A program made the position numbers and the translations under genes. Source: Pseudomonas fulva (GTDB lineage: Bacteria > Pseudomonadota > Gammaproteobacteria > Pseudomonadales > Pseudomonadaceae). Taken from it: a stretch of DNA of 64,000 bases. The notes under the pieces were generated by a model. It saw only the letters and a list, made by a program, of their open reading frames with translations. It searched no databases and had not been told where the DNA came from. The stretch covers positions 4,464,001-4,528,000 of the forward strand of contig NZ_CP082928.1 of assembly GCF_023517795.1 (NCBI RefSeq), read 5' to 3'. Numbering within the stretch: position 1 is the stretch's first letter; each line of letters opens with the position of its first letter. Shown here piece after piece: positions 63,693 through 64,000 of the stretch.

Positions 63693-64000
63693 ATGGCACA
63701 GATGGGGCGCCCACGCACATTCGATCGGCAAGCGGCACTGGTGCAGGCGATGCACCTGTTCTGGGAGCACGGCTACGAAGCCACCTCCCTGAGCCAGCTC
63801 AAGGCCGCCATCGCTGGCGGCATTTCCGCGCCGAGTTTCTACGCCGCGTTCGGCTCCAAGGAGGCGCTCTACAACGAAGTCATGGCGCTTTACATGGCGA
63901 CCCACGGGCGGGTAACCGAGAGCCTGTTCGACGATCAGCTACCGGCCCGCGAGGCCGTCGAGCTGGCGCTGCGGCGCTCGGCCAGGATGCAGTGTGAAGT
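63693..64000 (+). CDS. TetR-family transcriptional regulator, 3' truncated
   Basis: The first 102 residues or so are in the window; the gene runs past its end. ATG 63693 is preceded by AGGAGG with suitable spacing; another ATG 6 nt earlier touches the ribosome site. The N-terminal helix-turn-helix reads GRPRTFDRQAALVQAM...ATSLSQLKAA and SFYAAFGSKEALY. Probably represses the divergent MFS-SDR operon. Confidence 0.92.
   Translation, partial: MAQMGRPRTFDRQAALVQAMHLFWEHGYEATSLSQLKAAIAGGISAPSFYAAFGSKEALYNEVMALYMATHGRVTESLFDDQLPAREAVELALRRSARMQCE

Overview
This window looks like a chromosomal segment of a Pseudomonas-type gammaproteobacterium. The DNA is GC-rich with dense coding. AhpC/AhpF, the liu leucine/isovalerate operon, an OprD-family porin, TctABC and DctA carriers and a FAN1 nuclease gene together fit Pseudomonas sensu lato. 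The species cannot be fixed from the sequence. I see no tRNA, rRNA, CRISPR array, prophage or transposase gene.

Layout. 1-3.2 kb: the 3' part of a flavin monooxygenase gene, an MFS carrier and a periplasmic binding protein. 3.3-5.8 kb: ahpC and ahpF (peroxide detoxification), separated by a repeat-rich spacer. 5.8-6.6 kb: long inverted-repeat element A. 6.7-8.9 kb: an M14 carboxypeptidase between two small hypothetical genes. 9.0-13.1 kb: a DNA repair pair, a FAN1-type VRR-NUC nuclease overlapping an XPD/DinG-like helicase with an N-terminal PD-(D/E)XK domain. 13.2-16.6 kb: a PAS histidine kinase, a double-domain KaiC-like ATPase and a stand-alone receiver.

17.0-38.7 kb is a large exopolysaccharide locus. 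A plus-strand trio (nitroreductase-fold protein, Wzx flippase, pyruvyl transferase) converges, across repeat element B, on a minus-strand operon of 16 genes. That operon encodes an outer-membrane barrel, a short Wza-type protein, a Wzc-type tyrosine kinase, a PHP phosphatase, a 55-residue small ORF, WcaJ, Ugd, a glycosyltransferase, Gmd, Fcl, Gmm, Wzy, a GT2, two WecG/TagA-family transferases and ManC. The enzymes imply a Wzx/Wzy polymer built on undecaprenyl phosphate with fucose, mannose and uronic acid, probably pyruvylated, so colanic-acid-like.

39.6-51.5 kb is an organic-acid module: a 2-hydroxyacid dehydrogenase, TctA/TctB/TctC, an OprD porin, two PrpF/GalD-type isomerase paralogues, a LysR regulator, a DctA-like symporter and a CitMHS carrier. 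A TTTAATGC palindrome recurs before both isomerase genes. 51.6-52.8 kb: three small genes. 52.9-59.9 kb: liuR and liuABCDE, the complete isovaleryl-CoA to acetoacetate/acetyl-CoA route. 60.1-64 kb: an FKBP lipoprotein, a YkvA-family protein, an SDR plus MFS operon, and a divergent TetR regulator cut by the window end.

The most unusual signal is the pair of long imperfect inverted-repeat elements (5797-6634 and 20716-21393). Their arms keep the same orientation in both copies, but the roughly 90-nt core is in opposite orientation and is flanked by 23-bp inverted repeats.
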